Assembly: GCA_037501455.1 (NCBI GenBank)
Contig: CM074858.1
Location: forward strand, 101,466,001-101,530,000
Reading direction: 5' to 3'
DNA: 64,000 nucleotides
Origin: Lantana camara
Taxonomy: Eukaryota > Streptophyta > Magnoliopsida > Lamiales > Verbenaceae
The notes beneath the pieces were generated by a model. It searched no databases and was not told the DNA's origin. It was given only the letters and a program-made list of their open reading frames with translations. Each line of letters starts with the position of its first letter. The stretch's first letter is position 1. Below, piece by piece: positions 23,930 to 34,211 of this stretch. The position numbers and the translations under genes are program-made.

Positions 23930-25650
23930 ATTGGATTTTTCGTTTAGAAAATAAACCCACATATCCTTGTATAGTCATCCACAAAAAGAATAAAATGCCT
24001 TTTGTTTCCAATTGAAAGAGTTCTGGACGGCTCCCAAATATCTGCATGAATAAGCTCCAAAGGCTTTTGTGCTCTCCAACTCGTCTTCGGAAAAGGAAGT
24101 CGATGCATTTTTCCGAGTATGCATCCTTCACAAACTTCTGTTTCTTTTTCAACTTTTGGAAGACCAATCACCATCCCTTTTTGTTGGAGAAGTGGCAAAC
24201 CTTTTCCATTTAGATGACCATATCTCAAGTGCCAAAGTTTATATTGATCAACACTCTCTCCTTTAATTGCCAAATTTTCATTAGGAGGAATAACATAGGG
24301 AACACTTTGTTCCAACTCATTTTAGTATCAGCAATGGTGTTGTTGCTTTTCTTATCAAGAATTCAGCAATTTTCATTATAAAAAATTACAGAATAACCTC
24401 TTTGTAGTAGTTGTCCAACACTAAGAAGATTACTTGTCAAGTTAGGCATGTAAAGAACATCACCAATGAGTTTTCTGTTACCTCTTTTTGTTTTGACAGC
24501 AATTGTTCCCTTTCCTTCACTCTTGTGCAGCTTCCCATCACCAAGCGTTACTTGAGAATTGAAGTTCTGATCGAGTTCCACAAACATACTTCTACTCCTA
24601 GTCATGTGGCTGCTACAACCACTATCCAAATACCACATGTTTTGTGGTTGTTGTTGCATTGTCATACAAGAAAATAATTATTCTCCTTCATCTTTCATGA
24701 AATTTGCTTCTTCTTTCTCTGTTTTTTTTTATATCAATAGTGCTTATGAGAATGCTTGGCATTTCTACACCTTTTGCATTTGAATCGACAATCTTTTGTC
24801 TCGTGATTGGTTTTTCTACATATTCTCCAAGAAGTGTTTGAATTTGATGCTTGATTTTTCAATTTTTTGTCATTGTTTCTTGCTTGAAAACCTTGTCCTC
24901 GTGCTCTTCCTCTCCTCGAAATGATCCTCCTCGACCTCTTTGTTACCATCTAGCATTCTTAATTTCTGAGAAATTTATTTTGGACTCGAATGCTTGCTCC
25001 AGAGACTGATTTGAAGATCTGGTGATCCTTTCTTCATGCACTTGAAATGAACTTGAAAGTTCACGAAAGGTAAATGATGTCAAATCCTTAGATTCCTCTA
25101 TGGAAGCATCAATATAGTCATTGGAGGAAGACTCCGTAGAACTTTTTAGACAATCTTTTTCTCATCAATAGTGTCTCCAAAACTTATGATTTGATTCACA
25201 ATTTCAGCAACTCTGGGAAGATATAGCTGCATACCTTCATTATCTTTCTTTGCCAAATTATCAAATTCTGGCCATAGATGTTGCAACTTGATTGATGTCA
25301 CTTTGTCATTTCCTCGGAATCCTTCTTTCAATATATCTCATGCTTGCTTGGCCTTCTTTACTCCATGAATTCTAGGGTAGATGGTTCTGCTTAAACCTTG
25401 TTGAATGAATCTGCGAGCACTTGCATCTCTTTTCAAATTTTTCTTGTATGTTTTTTGATTGTCATCTATCCACTCTTCATTATTTTTTGAAGGTGGCTCT
25501 GGATACGAGTCTTCGACGACATCCCACAAATCTTGAGAGACAAATAAAGTCTCCATTTGACTGCTCCAATAATCAAAATGCTCTCCTTCAATTATTGGAA
25601 TTTGATTCGGGGTGTAAGCAAACATAGCAGTTGTATGAGTTGATGCCATT
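23930..25650 (-). pseudogene. Degenerate Ty1-copia gag-pol, truncated within integrase
   Basis: Read on the minus strand from 25650, the broken frames follow copia order. First comes gag, with the FDYWSSQMETLFVSQDLWDVV region (25673-25338) and its continuation (25331-25146). Next is a basic region with a damaged zinc knuckle (24949-24734), then the protease motif LDSGCSSHMT (24665-24363). Last is the integrase zinc-binding region with LWHLRYGHLN and CEGC, and the start of the catalytic core with ELIHADIWEP (24315-23944). Stops and frameshifts separate these pieces. Everything after the first part of integrase, including reverse transcriptase and RNase H, is missing at about 23930. Confidence 0.9.
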
Positions 25651-25697
25651 TGTGTAATAAAAACAGGATACAAAACTTGGCTCTTAATACCACAATT

Positions 25698-26105
25698 TGT
25701 TGGGGATATTGTGGATTTTATAGAAAAAAATAAAAAGATAAGTGATATAATAATTCAAGCAAATTGGATTGAGAGATTTTTAGTGAGGATTGGGCTCTGA
25801 TACCACAATTTGTTGGAGATATTGTGGATTTTACAGAAAAAAAAAATAAAAAGATAAGTGATATAATAATTCAAGCAAATTGTATTGAGAGATTTTTAGT
25901 GAAGATACAATGTTTGCAATGCTACGACACTTGCAGATTGTTTTCTCAACTCTTGCAAATTTGCATTCCTAAAAACATGGATATATAGATACTAGGAATC
26001 TAGAAAATAACAATGCAATTAATCTAACCAAATACTAAAGAGTAAAGAAATTGACCATCCTTAGAATTTGAGAAGTCACAACTCTTAAAATTTCTTGGAT
26101 AAACA
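25698..26105 (-). mobile_element. 5' LTR of the degenerate copia element, with duplicated LTR-tail/primer site
   Basis: On the minus strand the LTR ends ...CCCCAACA and is followed by AATTGTGGTATTAAGAGCC, a variant of the initiator-Met primer site. About 113 bp covering the primer-binding site and LTR tail is tandemly duplicated: the phrase ATACCACAATTTGTTGG occurs at 25688 and 25801. The outer LTR limit is uncertain; a CA at 26104-26105 just before the kelch fragment is one candidate. Confidence 0.6.
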
Positions 26106-26285
26106 TTGTAAATTACTGATTTATAACAGTAATGACCAATCGCATTGTCATTTTGCCTTAGCAAGTCGCAGTAGAATTGTTATTCTAGCTGGAGTCACTG
26201 ACAAGAATGGTAATGTTTTGAAATCGGCTAAACTTTACAATTCTTTAACTGGTAAATGGGAAATGGGCCTGCTTCTGTACAATGG
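26106..26285 (+). pseudogene. F-box/kelch-repeat gene fragment
   Basis: The frame contains ALASRSRIVILAGVTDKNG followed by VLKSAKLYNSLTGKWEM. This matches the layout of one kelch blade of plant F-box/kelch proteins (the xILAGGxDxxGxxLxSAELYNSxTGxWE pattern, known from family knowledge). No F-box and no further kelch blades are encoded nearby, and the frame turns into an AT-rich hydrophobic tail. It is a gene fragment next to a retrotransposon LTR, not a working gene. Confidence 0.6.
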
Positions 26286-26806
26286 TGTTGTATCATCTAT
26301 AGTGTTGTTATTTTGTCTCTATGCCTCTTTTTTCTTTAGCATTACAATATTTTTTTGTTAGAATTTATCCGTGTTCTTCAGCGTATATCACTTGGAATAT
26401 AACTGATGCCTATATTTGCTTTTGATTATGAAGAATGGAATGTAGCTCAAACACTGATCGTGAGGCTTTTTGTTGGTTTTCAAAGACATACTGCTGTTGA
26501 GAAAAGATCAGAGCTAAAAAAGAGGAAACAAGGAGAAAAAAAGGGTGAAGTGATTGCTAGGCCATCACAACATTCTGCACTAGCACAACAGCCTCAATTC
26601 AGGAGGTCGGAACGAGGCTGGGTTTGAGCATTACTCGATTAAGTGTCGCGAGGCAATCTTCAACCAAATTGGGGAACTTCCAAAATTGATCTCCATCAAA
26701 AACCACATCAACATCTCAAATATGTTAACCAAAATCCGAAGCAGGTGGATATAATTTTGGTATGCTGATTTCAGCTCGTACAGTGATTGGTATATATCTA
26801 CCTAGG
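26286..26806. other. Unrecognised, partly coding-like DNA
   Basis: A 73-codon frame (26406-26627) with a Lys/Glu-rich middle has no recognised domain. Composition is richer than typical intergenic DNA here and may continue the captured-gene debris of the kelch fragment. Confidence 0.35.
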
Positions 26807-28954
26807 GAGAATTACATATAGGTCCCTAAGGTTTGGCCTAATTACAGAACGGTCCACATACCTTTGAAAATTACATACAGGTCCCTGATAGTTAGCCCAA
26901 TTACAAGCCGATCCATTTGCTTTTAAATATTACACTGTAGTCCCTATATTTCTTGTTTTGTGTGAGATCCATTAACGAATTTTACAAAAGTACTGTAACA
27001 CCCCGGAGCGAAGGGCACCACATCTCCCCGCACCATAGCCCGATGCGAGTAACGAAATGGGATCTCCGCACCCGCACCAAGCTATAGCGAACGGAGACAA
27101 ACAAAAACCCACGCTCTAGCTAGGCGGTCTAGACCCTCAAAACAGAGTGCGCAACAAAACAAAAACAAATGCGGAAGCAACCAGGATCACAAAATACAAA
27201 CATACATGCTAAAACTTATGCCAATTATACAAGTTATGCCCATCCAAGGCCAAATGAATCATATGACAGGAGCTCAAATTTCGAATCATAAATCATACGA
27301 AGCTTATACATAGTACCAAACTTATACATATTTATACGTAGTACCAAAACTGAAAGTAAAGACGCAAGGATGCAAAGACTCTCCTATACAACCCGAACAA
27401 CTCAAAGCAAAAGACACCGCCTAGCACGAACCGAAGACCTGCACCTGCAAACTCAAGAAGCAAAGGGGAAAAAGAAACGACGAAGAGGGGTCAGTCCTAA
27501 AGACTGGTGAGGGGGCTAACACACGCACCCGTACATAACTATAGAGCAAAGCATAGTATAATCGAATTTTAGAATATTCGTGAACCGGGCGTGGTTTTTG
27601 CAATCCAAATCATTTTAACACGTGATAACATATATAGAAAAGGGCTTAGGGCCGAAGGCCAAAATTAACCAATTTTAAGGATTAGAAGTCCTCACCCGTT
27701 TCACGAATCTTAGACGGAAACAAATCCATAACGGAAACAAAGCTTATCCTAGTAACTCGGCGAGAACGAGTTCCAACTAATCTCCTTCAAAATGCAAAAC
27801 TCAAAGCTTATCACGCGAAGATACAAAACAAAACATAAACACAAACCTCCTTACTCCATGGGATGGAAGGGTGGCCACCCTTCGCATCTATGCTGAAACG
27901 TCAGGGTCGTGAGTTTCATGACACTCACGCCCAAGGACTCCGTCCCCCACCTCCCTCCGAGTGGGTTTCGGGTTGATCCTATTAGTGGAGAAGTGTCCCG
28001 GGCTTGCACCGGCGACCCCGCTGGTCGTCCCGGGTCTCCCAACCGCACAACTCCGGGGCCCAAATGAAAGTCACGCTTACACTGATCACAAAAAAGCTTA
28101 TCTCGCCAAAACTTATCACAAACACACGCCAACCCTTTTTAAAACAAAAGAACGAAAATAGCTTACTTATACATAAAAGCGTTTTCAAACGTTTTATAAC
28201 AAAAGGGTCAATTCCCAAAAATTACATATCGAACACGTATCTAAGTATATATATACGTATAGGTCACATGCGGGCTTGAAATCACATATAGGGATGTAGG
28301 TCATAATAACTAAAAGAAAGAAACCTCACCTTGCCGACCAAACCGACAAAACGAACTCAAACCCTTCTAAGAGACCACCTCTTCAACCACGAGACGAACC
28401 TAAGAACAAAACAAAGATCGAAAGACAAACTTAGACTCAAAATGAACCAATTAGACGCTCGGCAAATGCATATGGATGCTAATGATTCAATGCACTTCAT
28501 ATAAATTCACACTTAGGCATATTGGAGTAATAAACCAAATATCATACAATTAATCCAAGAAACAAATTCGTTTCACGTCAACTAAATTCATATTAAGTCA
28601 TTTAATATCATACCACGAGCATCCATAATTCATACACGTATTTATTCATCGAATTCATATTATATATGCCACTGAAGATCATAATTCCAAGGAAATATTA
28701 GGGAAATTAACAAATAAGATTCGTATTAATTAATTTAATACTTAAATGCATATTCTAAAATACATTACATATATATATATTACACATATATATATATATA
28801 TACATAGCATGCATTAATTAATATAACATGCATCTCATATATTTATTTAAGTAATATCACACATGCATGTACTAGTATATTATATATACACATGCACTTA
28901 CGGTACTCACACACACACTCAAATACAAATGCACAAATTCAGCCTATATATGAG

Positions 28955-29002
<48 letters not shown>

Positions 29003-30769
29003 GTTACACCATTAACAAGGAAAGTGCATGCATGTAAATTAAACCTCAACATAATTCAATTAATAAATACTCACATGCTCCCATATAAATGAAATAAGCA
29101 AACAAATGAAGTTCTCCACCATGCACGGCTACTGCTGCGTTCTTTTGAAATACAAAAATCAATTTCAAGATCATGACACGGCCGTGTTGTTTTTCAGTTC
29201 AATTTGGACACGGCCGTGTCCGATTTTTCATAAATATTTTGATGTTAACGCAGCTCCAACACGACCGTGTCATAAAACAATGCAAAACGGACACTGCCGT
29301 GTCGCCTTGTCTTCTCCAAAAAGACCGAAGTGCAGCAGCAGTTCACGAACAGGGGAGGAGGCAGGAGATCGAGCAGCAACACAAGCAGCAACTAAGCCAA
29401 AAATGCAACAAAATCTCAGCAAAGATCAAGCCCCAACATCACGCAACAACCGGCAAGGCAATCACACACCCAACTTCCAACAAAGCTTCAAATATCTCAA
29501 GGTTCAACAATGGTGGATCACTCCACACTTGAAGAAATTCAGATTCAAGCATAGGAAAGGAATAAGGATACATCAAGGGTCACATAGCACTTCACGGATC
29601 AAGAATTGGAGCAAAAACGAACAAGATATCAACAAATTCCTTCAAACCCGTCACTATTCATACACCCTACCAAAACAGGCCTAAAACTCCATGAATACAA
29701 GCAAGAGAGCAATTAAAAGATAGAGGAGGATATGGAAAACCAAAATATGTGTTTACCTCTTCGATTTGACAAAGAATGGAGGTCGAACGAGCTCAAAATC
29801 TCCGGTGGGTGAATAGTGGCGGAAATCCCCTTTCTCTTCCCTTTTCTTCCCTTCTCTCTCGGTCTCCTTGGAGTCTGGGCTGAAATGGCTGAGGTTGGGA
29901 GATAGGGTGTTGAGTTGGGGTCATATAGGTTCAAGAATCGGGTCATTTGGTTAAGAAACTAATAAGTTATGGCCAAAACCGTAGAAGGTGGCGAATCTGG
30001 GCGAGGTCCACGTTTCGGGTGAAATTCGGAGGATCAAACGGGCTTAGAAAAATATAAGGCTAGGTTCCATGGCTCCCAAATTTCGTTACGAGTCCGGTGT
30101 CACTTCCGGAATTCGAATCCTAATTCCCGAGCTCAAGATATAAATTCCGGAACACAAGGCGCGCTAAAACTAGTTAGGCCCTCATGTCCACAATAAATAA
30201 AATATGGTGCGTTACCATATCAAACAAGTCCGAAAAACTAAAACGAGCTTGCAAATGAATTCATAACACATATAATTCATGCATATCAAATTTTCACGAA
30301 ATTTCGAAACGAGTTGAAACTCAAAAGAATTAAAAACAAGTTTAAAAACTTAAAAACGTTTAAATATTCAATTTTATAAATATATAAATTAATTCAAATA
30401 AATTCAAATAATCACATAATCATTAAAATAACACGTATTTGCATAATTAAATTAATTTAAATGCGCATATAAAAGTCTCGAAGTGGCGTACCTGTACGGA
30501 CGAGCGAGCGGGATGTTACAAGTACACTTATGTCCCTGAAAGTTTTGTGAGTGTTACATATAATGTATGACCAAAAATGCAAAATCGTCCATAAAAGTAT
30601 ACAAAAATTAACAAATTAACAAGGCTTAAGGACTACAATGTAATATTTAAAAGAATAGGGACCGGTTTGTAATTGGACCGAACATCAGGGACCTATATGT
30701 AATTTTCTAAGTTACGTGGACCGTTCTATAATTAGGTCAAACCTCAGGGACCTATATGTAATTCTCCCT
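26807..30769. mobile_element. Inverted-repeat (MITE-like) element split by a solo LTR
   Basis: AGGGAGAATTACATATAGGTC at 26807 is mirrored by GACCTATATGTAATTCTCCCT ending at 30769. The mirror continues through the GGTTTGGCCTAATTACAGAACGGTCC-type block for more than 50 bp, then a second weaker pair. Without the 3.5-kb LTR the element would be about 430 bp. A clean target duplication was not seen (TCTAC occurs near both ends but offset). Confidence 0.7.
26994..30520 (-). mobile_element. Solo LTR of a family A Ty3-gypsy element, 3.5 kb
   Basis: It starts TGTAACACCCCGG and ends GCGGGATGTTACA, with a perfect 5-bp duplication AGTAC at 26989-26993 and 30521-30525. It has no internal region or second LTR, so it is a solo LTR left by recombination. 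Shared family A landmarks are AGCTATAGCGAACGG, GCTAGGCGG, the CAGTC...GACTG hairpin (27492-27506) and a palindrome cluster of ACACGGCCGTGT type (29175-29304). A long (AT)n tract lies at about 28955-28995. Minus orientation is set by comparison with the LTR at 57969, which has a polypurine tract. Confidence 0.88.
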
Positions 30770-31423
30770 ATCTACATATGTCAATAGAAGGAAAAATCCA
30801 GCAAATCAATGGATTGTTGCACTTGCTCATTTTGTAATGAAATACAGTTTGTATGGTTGAGATTGATGTGTAGTTAATGGCTTTGGGAAGTGTATCATCC
30901 CGCATTTATCACGTGTAATTGAAATGTTTTGCATGCCTATTGAATTAGAAATTCTATCAAACCGATTGAGCGTGAGCCTATTTGCAAATATACAAGCTAC
31001 GAATGAGGGAAGGGCAAATAATATCTGGCTAATTTACATGAAAGAAGGGATAAAGTCGTGAAAACTCAAAGCAATCTATGTTAATTGACCTTACCAAACA
31101 ATAAATGAGCTAATAAAGATTACCTCAATTTCAGACCGATAAGATAGAAGAGCTACCAAACACGAAATTAGTTTGTGCGAGTTCGGACCTAATCTTGCTT
31201 AATAAGCCCGAAGATGATTAAGTGTACAAAATTAATATCCGCTACCAAATGCTTAGTAGAAGGATAAATTAACCCGAGTTTTATTGCAAGCGTGTATTAA
31301 ATTTTATATAGTTGAATTTTCAGGAATGTATATGCACAATGATCAAGTTAGCTAGAATTCAATTCTGAGCATTTTTCTTCTCTGAGGAAGAATGATCACT
31401 CGAGACCTCAGTACTATTAACTT
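30770..31423. other. Intergenic DNA downstream of the DUF2358 gene
   Basis: No gene was recognised. A TTTATT at 31280-31285 (AATAAA on the minus strand), about 140 bp past the stop codon, could serve as polyadenylation signal for the gene at 31424-32092. Confidence 0.5.
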
Positions 31424-32092
31424 TCACCGATCTGGACTTTGGGAACTGGGAGTAAATATCTGAATAACAGCTTCTTGTGCAGAAATGTCCCATCTCTCAA
31501 CATGCTTGATGATTCTAAACCCTTCATCTAGATCATATATTGTTGTTCCTTCGATACAGATGATTGGTCTCCATGGAAGTTTAAGGTATGTTCTTAATTT
31601 CCATGAAGCAAGGATGCAATCTATTTCTGTGTCGGGACCCTTCTCTATCATTTTTAGTTGGATTGACGGATCCTCAAAAAAAGGCACAAGCAAACTCAAG
31701 TTGCGTGCATATAACTCCTTACCTTGAAATTTGATAGTTGGATCTTCAAATATGCAGTCTTCAGCATAAATCGCCCAAGTGAAGTGTCCCGTGACAAAAT
31801 AAGCTTTCTCATAATCAGATCTGATAACTGAAAGAACATCATCTACACTGGAAGCTAAAGTTTCTTCTGGACATTCAAGAGCCCTTTCCCCAGCAGCAGG
31901 AGAAAAGAGCCTAAGGAGCTCGGTCACAAAGCTGACAGAAACCTTCAACAGCTGCGGAGTTTCGGTTTCTCGGTTCTTACCATTTGGAGTTGTGGAGTAG
32001 CAGCGGAAACCCTGAGCTCTCCTATTGATACTTCTCGGTAAAGTGGGCTGTGGAAGTCGCCATGTGCAGCCGCCAATTCCTGCTCCTGCCAT
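31424..32092 (-). CDS. NTF2-like DUF2358 protein, probably plastid-targeted
   Basis: A single uninterrupted frame encodes 222 residues, starting at the ATG at 32092 and ending in TGA at 31424. Residues 1-45 are rich in Arg, Ser, Thr and Pro with no acidic residue until the end, as in a plastid transit peptide. The rest matches the DUF2358/NTF2-like fold of plant plastid and cyanobacterial proteins: FTWAIYAEDCIFEDPTIKF (about 104-122) and GKELYARNL. Then come ILASWKLRTYLKLPWRPII and TTIYDLDE, and near the C-terminus the VERWDISAQEAVIQIF region. The biochemical function of this family is not established. Length fits known members (200-250). The absence of introns is noteworthy and allows a retrocopy, but the frame is intact and shows no poly-A relic. 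Confidence 0.85.
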   Translation of the reverse strand: MAGAGIGGCTWRLPQPTLPRSINRRAQGFRCYSTTPNGKNRETETPQLLKVSVSFVTELLRLFSPAAGERALECPEETLASSVDDVLSVIRSDYEKAYFVTGHFTWAIYAEDCIFEDPTIKFQGKELYARNLSLLVPFFEDPSIQLKMIEKGPDTEIDCILASWKLRTYLKLPWRPIICIEGTTIYDLDEGFRIIKHVERWDISAQEAVIQIFTPSSQSPDR

Positions 32093-32116
32093 TATTTTTG
32101 TTTCTGTAAAGCTTGT

Positions 32117-32935
32117 TCATTTGATACCACTCACTATGCTATGTTTAATCGAGGTACGTGTAATTTTAACACCCACGAGTTGGTTTCTTTTTTATTTTGA
32201 TTTCAATGCTTATTGATTTTTCTTTTTAAATTTCATGAGCAAGGGCATATTTATGTGGCAAATCAAGAATTATATATAATTCTCTTCAAAAATATTTTAT
32301 CATCACTTAATTTGGATATATATTTGGGGCCATAATTAATAACGTCCCCCTCCCAATTGGAGATAATTTAGTTTACTCTCCTATATAAAAAAATTTATAC
32401 TAACTCCCAAATTCAAATTTATAATTTAATTTCACTCTCACTCACCTAAATTGACTGCAATACCCTTACTTATTTCTTTTTCTTTTTCATACTTCAAATT
32501 TAAACCTAAGGCACTTTAACTTTTACGAATAATAATATATTTTTAAATCAGAATACTTTAATATTTATAAACAATACTTCAATTATAAATTTAGATACTT
32601 TAACTTTTACGAATAATACTCTAATTTAAAAAGTAAGTACTTTACGGACAATTCTCTTTTTTCTTTTTTATTTTTTTTTAAATTTTTCCTTCTCATACTT
32701 CAATTTTAAACCTGAGTACTTTAACTTTTACAAATAATACTCTATTTTTAAATCTGGATACTGAATACTCTGTTTTATAATTCGAAAAATTTATAATACT
32801 CTGTTTTATAACTTTGATAGTCTATTTTATAATTTCAATACTCTGTTTTATAATTTGGATACTTTATAATTTCTAATTAATACTTCAAAATATAAATCAG
32901 CAATTAATTTTTACCCCACCTTAGCTTCCACCTAT

Positions 32936-32982
<47 letters not shown>

Positions 32983-33575
32983 TTTTACATATGAAGTATG
33001 AAAATTATATTTTGAAGTATTAACATACAATATAAAAGTATAAAATCGTGTATATGATATAATATATTAACAAAATGGTTTGTGTGGGAGGAAGAGTGAT
33101 GTGTTATGTCATTTGATGTTTCTTCACGACTATTTTGGTAATTTCGTCAAAATGGGGAGTGAAATCAAATTACAAATTTGAACTAGGGAATTAGTATTGA
33201 TATTTTTTCCATAGGGGCGTGATTTCAAATTTGTCTTATATACCTTGGGGAGTTTTGCCACATTCCCCCTATATATTTTTATAAATTGACCTGATTATAG
33301 TATATATAAATAAACTAAATAAAATTTATTCATTTGATACCACACACTATGTTAAGTTTAATAGAGGTACGTGTTATTTTAACCCCCACGAGTTGGCGTC
33401 AATCATTATTGATTTTTCTTTTTAAATTTCATAAGCAAGAGCATATTTATTCGACAAAGAATTATATATAATTCTCCTTAAAAATATTTTATCATAACTT
33501 AAACTGGATATGTTTTTTTATAAATTGACATTATAATATATCTAAACAAAATTTATTTATTTATTTATAAATAAA
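32117..33575. repeat. Duplicated upstream region of the DUF2358 gene, first copy split by a Mutator-like element
   Basis: The block starting TCATTTGATACCAC is present at 32119-32325 and again at 33329-33515. It continues through TTTAAT(C/A)GAGGTACGTGT, CCCACGAGTTGG, TTGATTTTTCTTTTTAAATTTCAT and AATTATATATAATTCTC. The end of the unit (TATAAATTGAC...TTTATT) lies at 33279-33328 and 33521-33552. Removing 32326-33269 leaves two adjacent direct copies of about 250 bp. The TATATATAA-like motif is duplicated with it. Confidence 0.8.
32326..33269. mobile_element. Mutator-like non-autonomous element with 9-bp target duplication
   Basis: The element starts GGGGCCATAATTAATAACGTC and ends with a sequence whose complement starts GGGGGAATGTGGCAAAACTCC, a short imperfect inverted repeat. 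TATATATTT occurs at 32317-32325 and 33270-33278. The interior is AT-rich, with repeated TACTTTAACTTTTA(C) and ATACTCTGTTTTATAA phrases and an (AT)n tract at 32939-32979. A related segment is at 790-900. No coding capacity. Confidence 0.7.
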
Positions 33576-33781
33576 AATTAATTAATACACGTCGGCAAAT
33601 AATATAAACGTGCCTGATAAAATGAGACAAGTAGCCCCAAAAGTTCATCCGGCCGCCCGAGTTATCCGAACACATTTCCTCTCGTCAATTGAGAAGCCTG
33701 ATAAAAATTTCCTTTTTATTACAAATCTCCACCAGGTTTGACGCTGCTAAAAAAAATAAATAAATTGTTGATCGTCCGATC

Positions 33782-34204
33782 TGTAAAAATATATGAATAA
33801 CACAGCAGAAAGAAATAGAGAGAACCTGCTGGCCCAAGATCGAACAACCAAAGGGTGGATGAAAACAACCAAAAGAAGAATAACCTCAAAAATAAAAGGG
33901 AATGATTCAATAGAAAAATATGTAGGAAAGAAGGCTTTTATTAGAGGACTTTAACTTCTCAAATTGGCTTCTTACAAATGGCAAATACTCACCCCTATTT
34001 ATACTACTCAAAGGAGAATTCTAGTTCCTAGATATTTTGATACATAATTCTAGATTTCCTAATAAACTAATTAGAAGATAATTCTAGATTCTAATAATGC
34101 ATGGAGCTATGTAGAAATATCTAGTATAGAGATATTTTGATGGACATATCTAGAATTAGATTATTCTAGATATATTATCCAAAAAATCATCTTTATTTTT
34201 AACA
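33782..34204 (-). repeat. 3' LTR of the intact copia element
   Basis: 423 bp, preceded on the minus strand by the AAGGGGGAG polypurine tract (34205-34213) that overlaps the polyprotein stop codon. Confidence 0.95.
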
Positions 34205-34211
34205 CTCCCCC

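Noticed and set aside
29106..29684. 192-codon frame inside the solo LTR
   Set aside because: It crosses the palindrome cluster and low-complexity sequence and matches no protein family; LTRs of this kind are non-coding.
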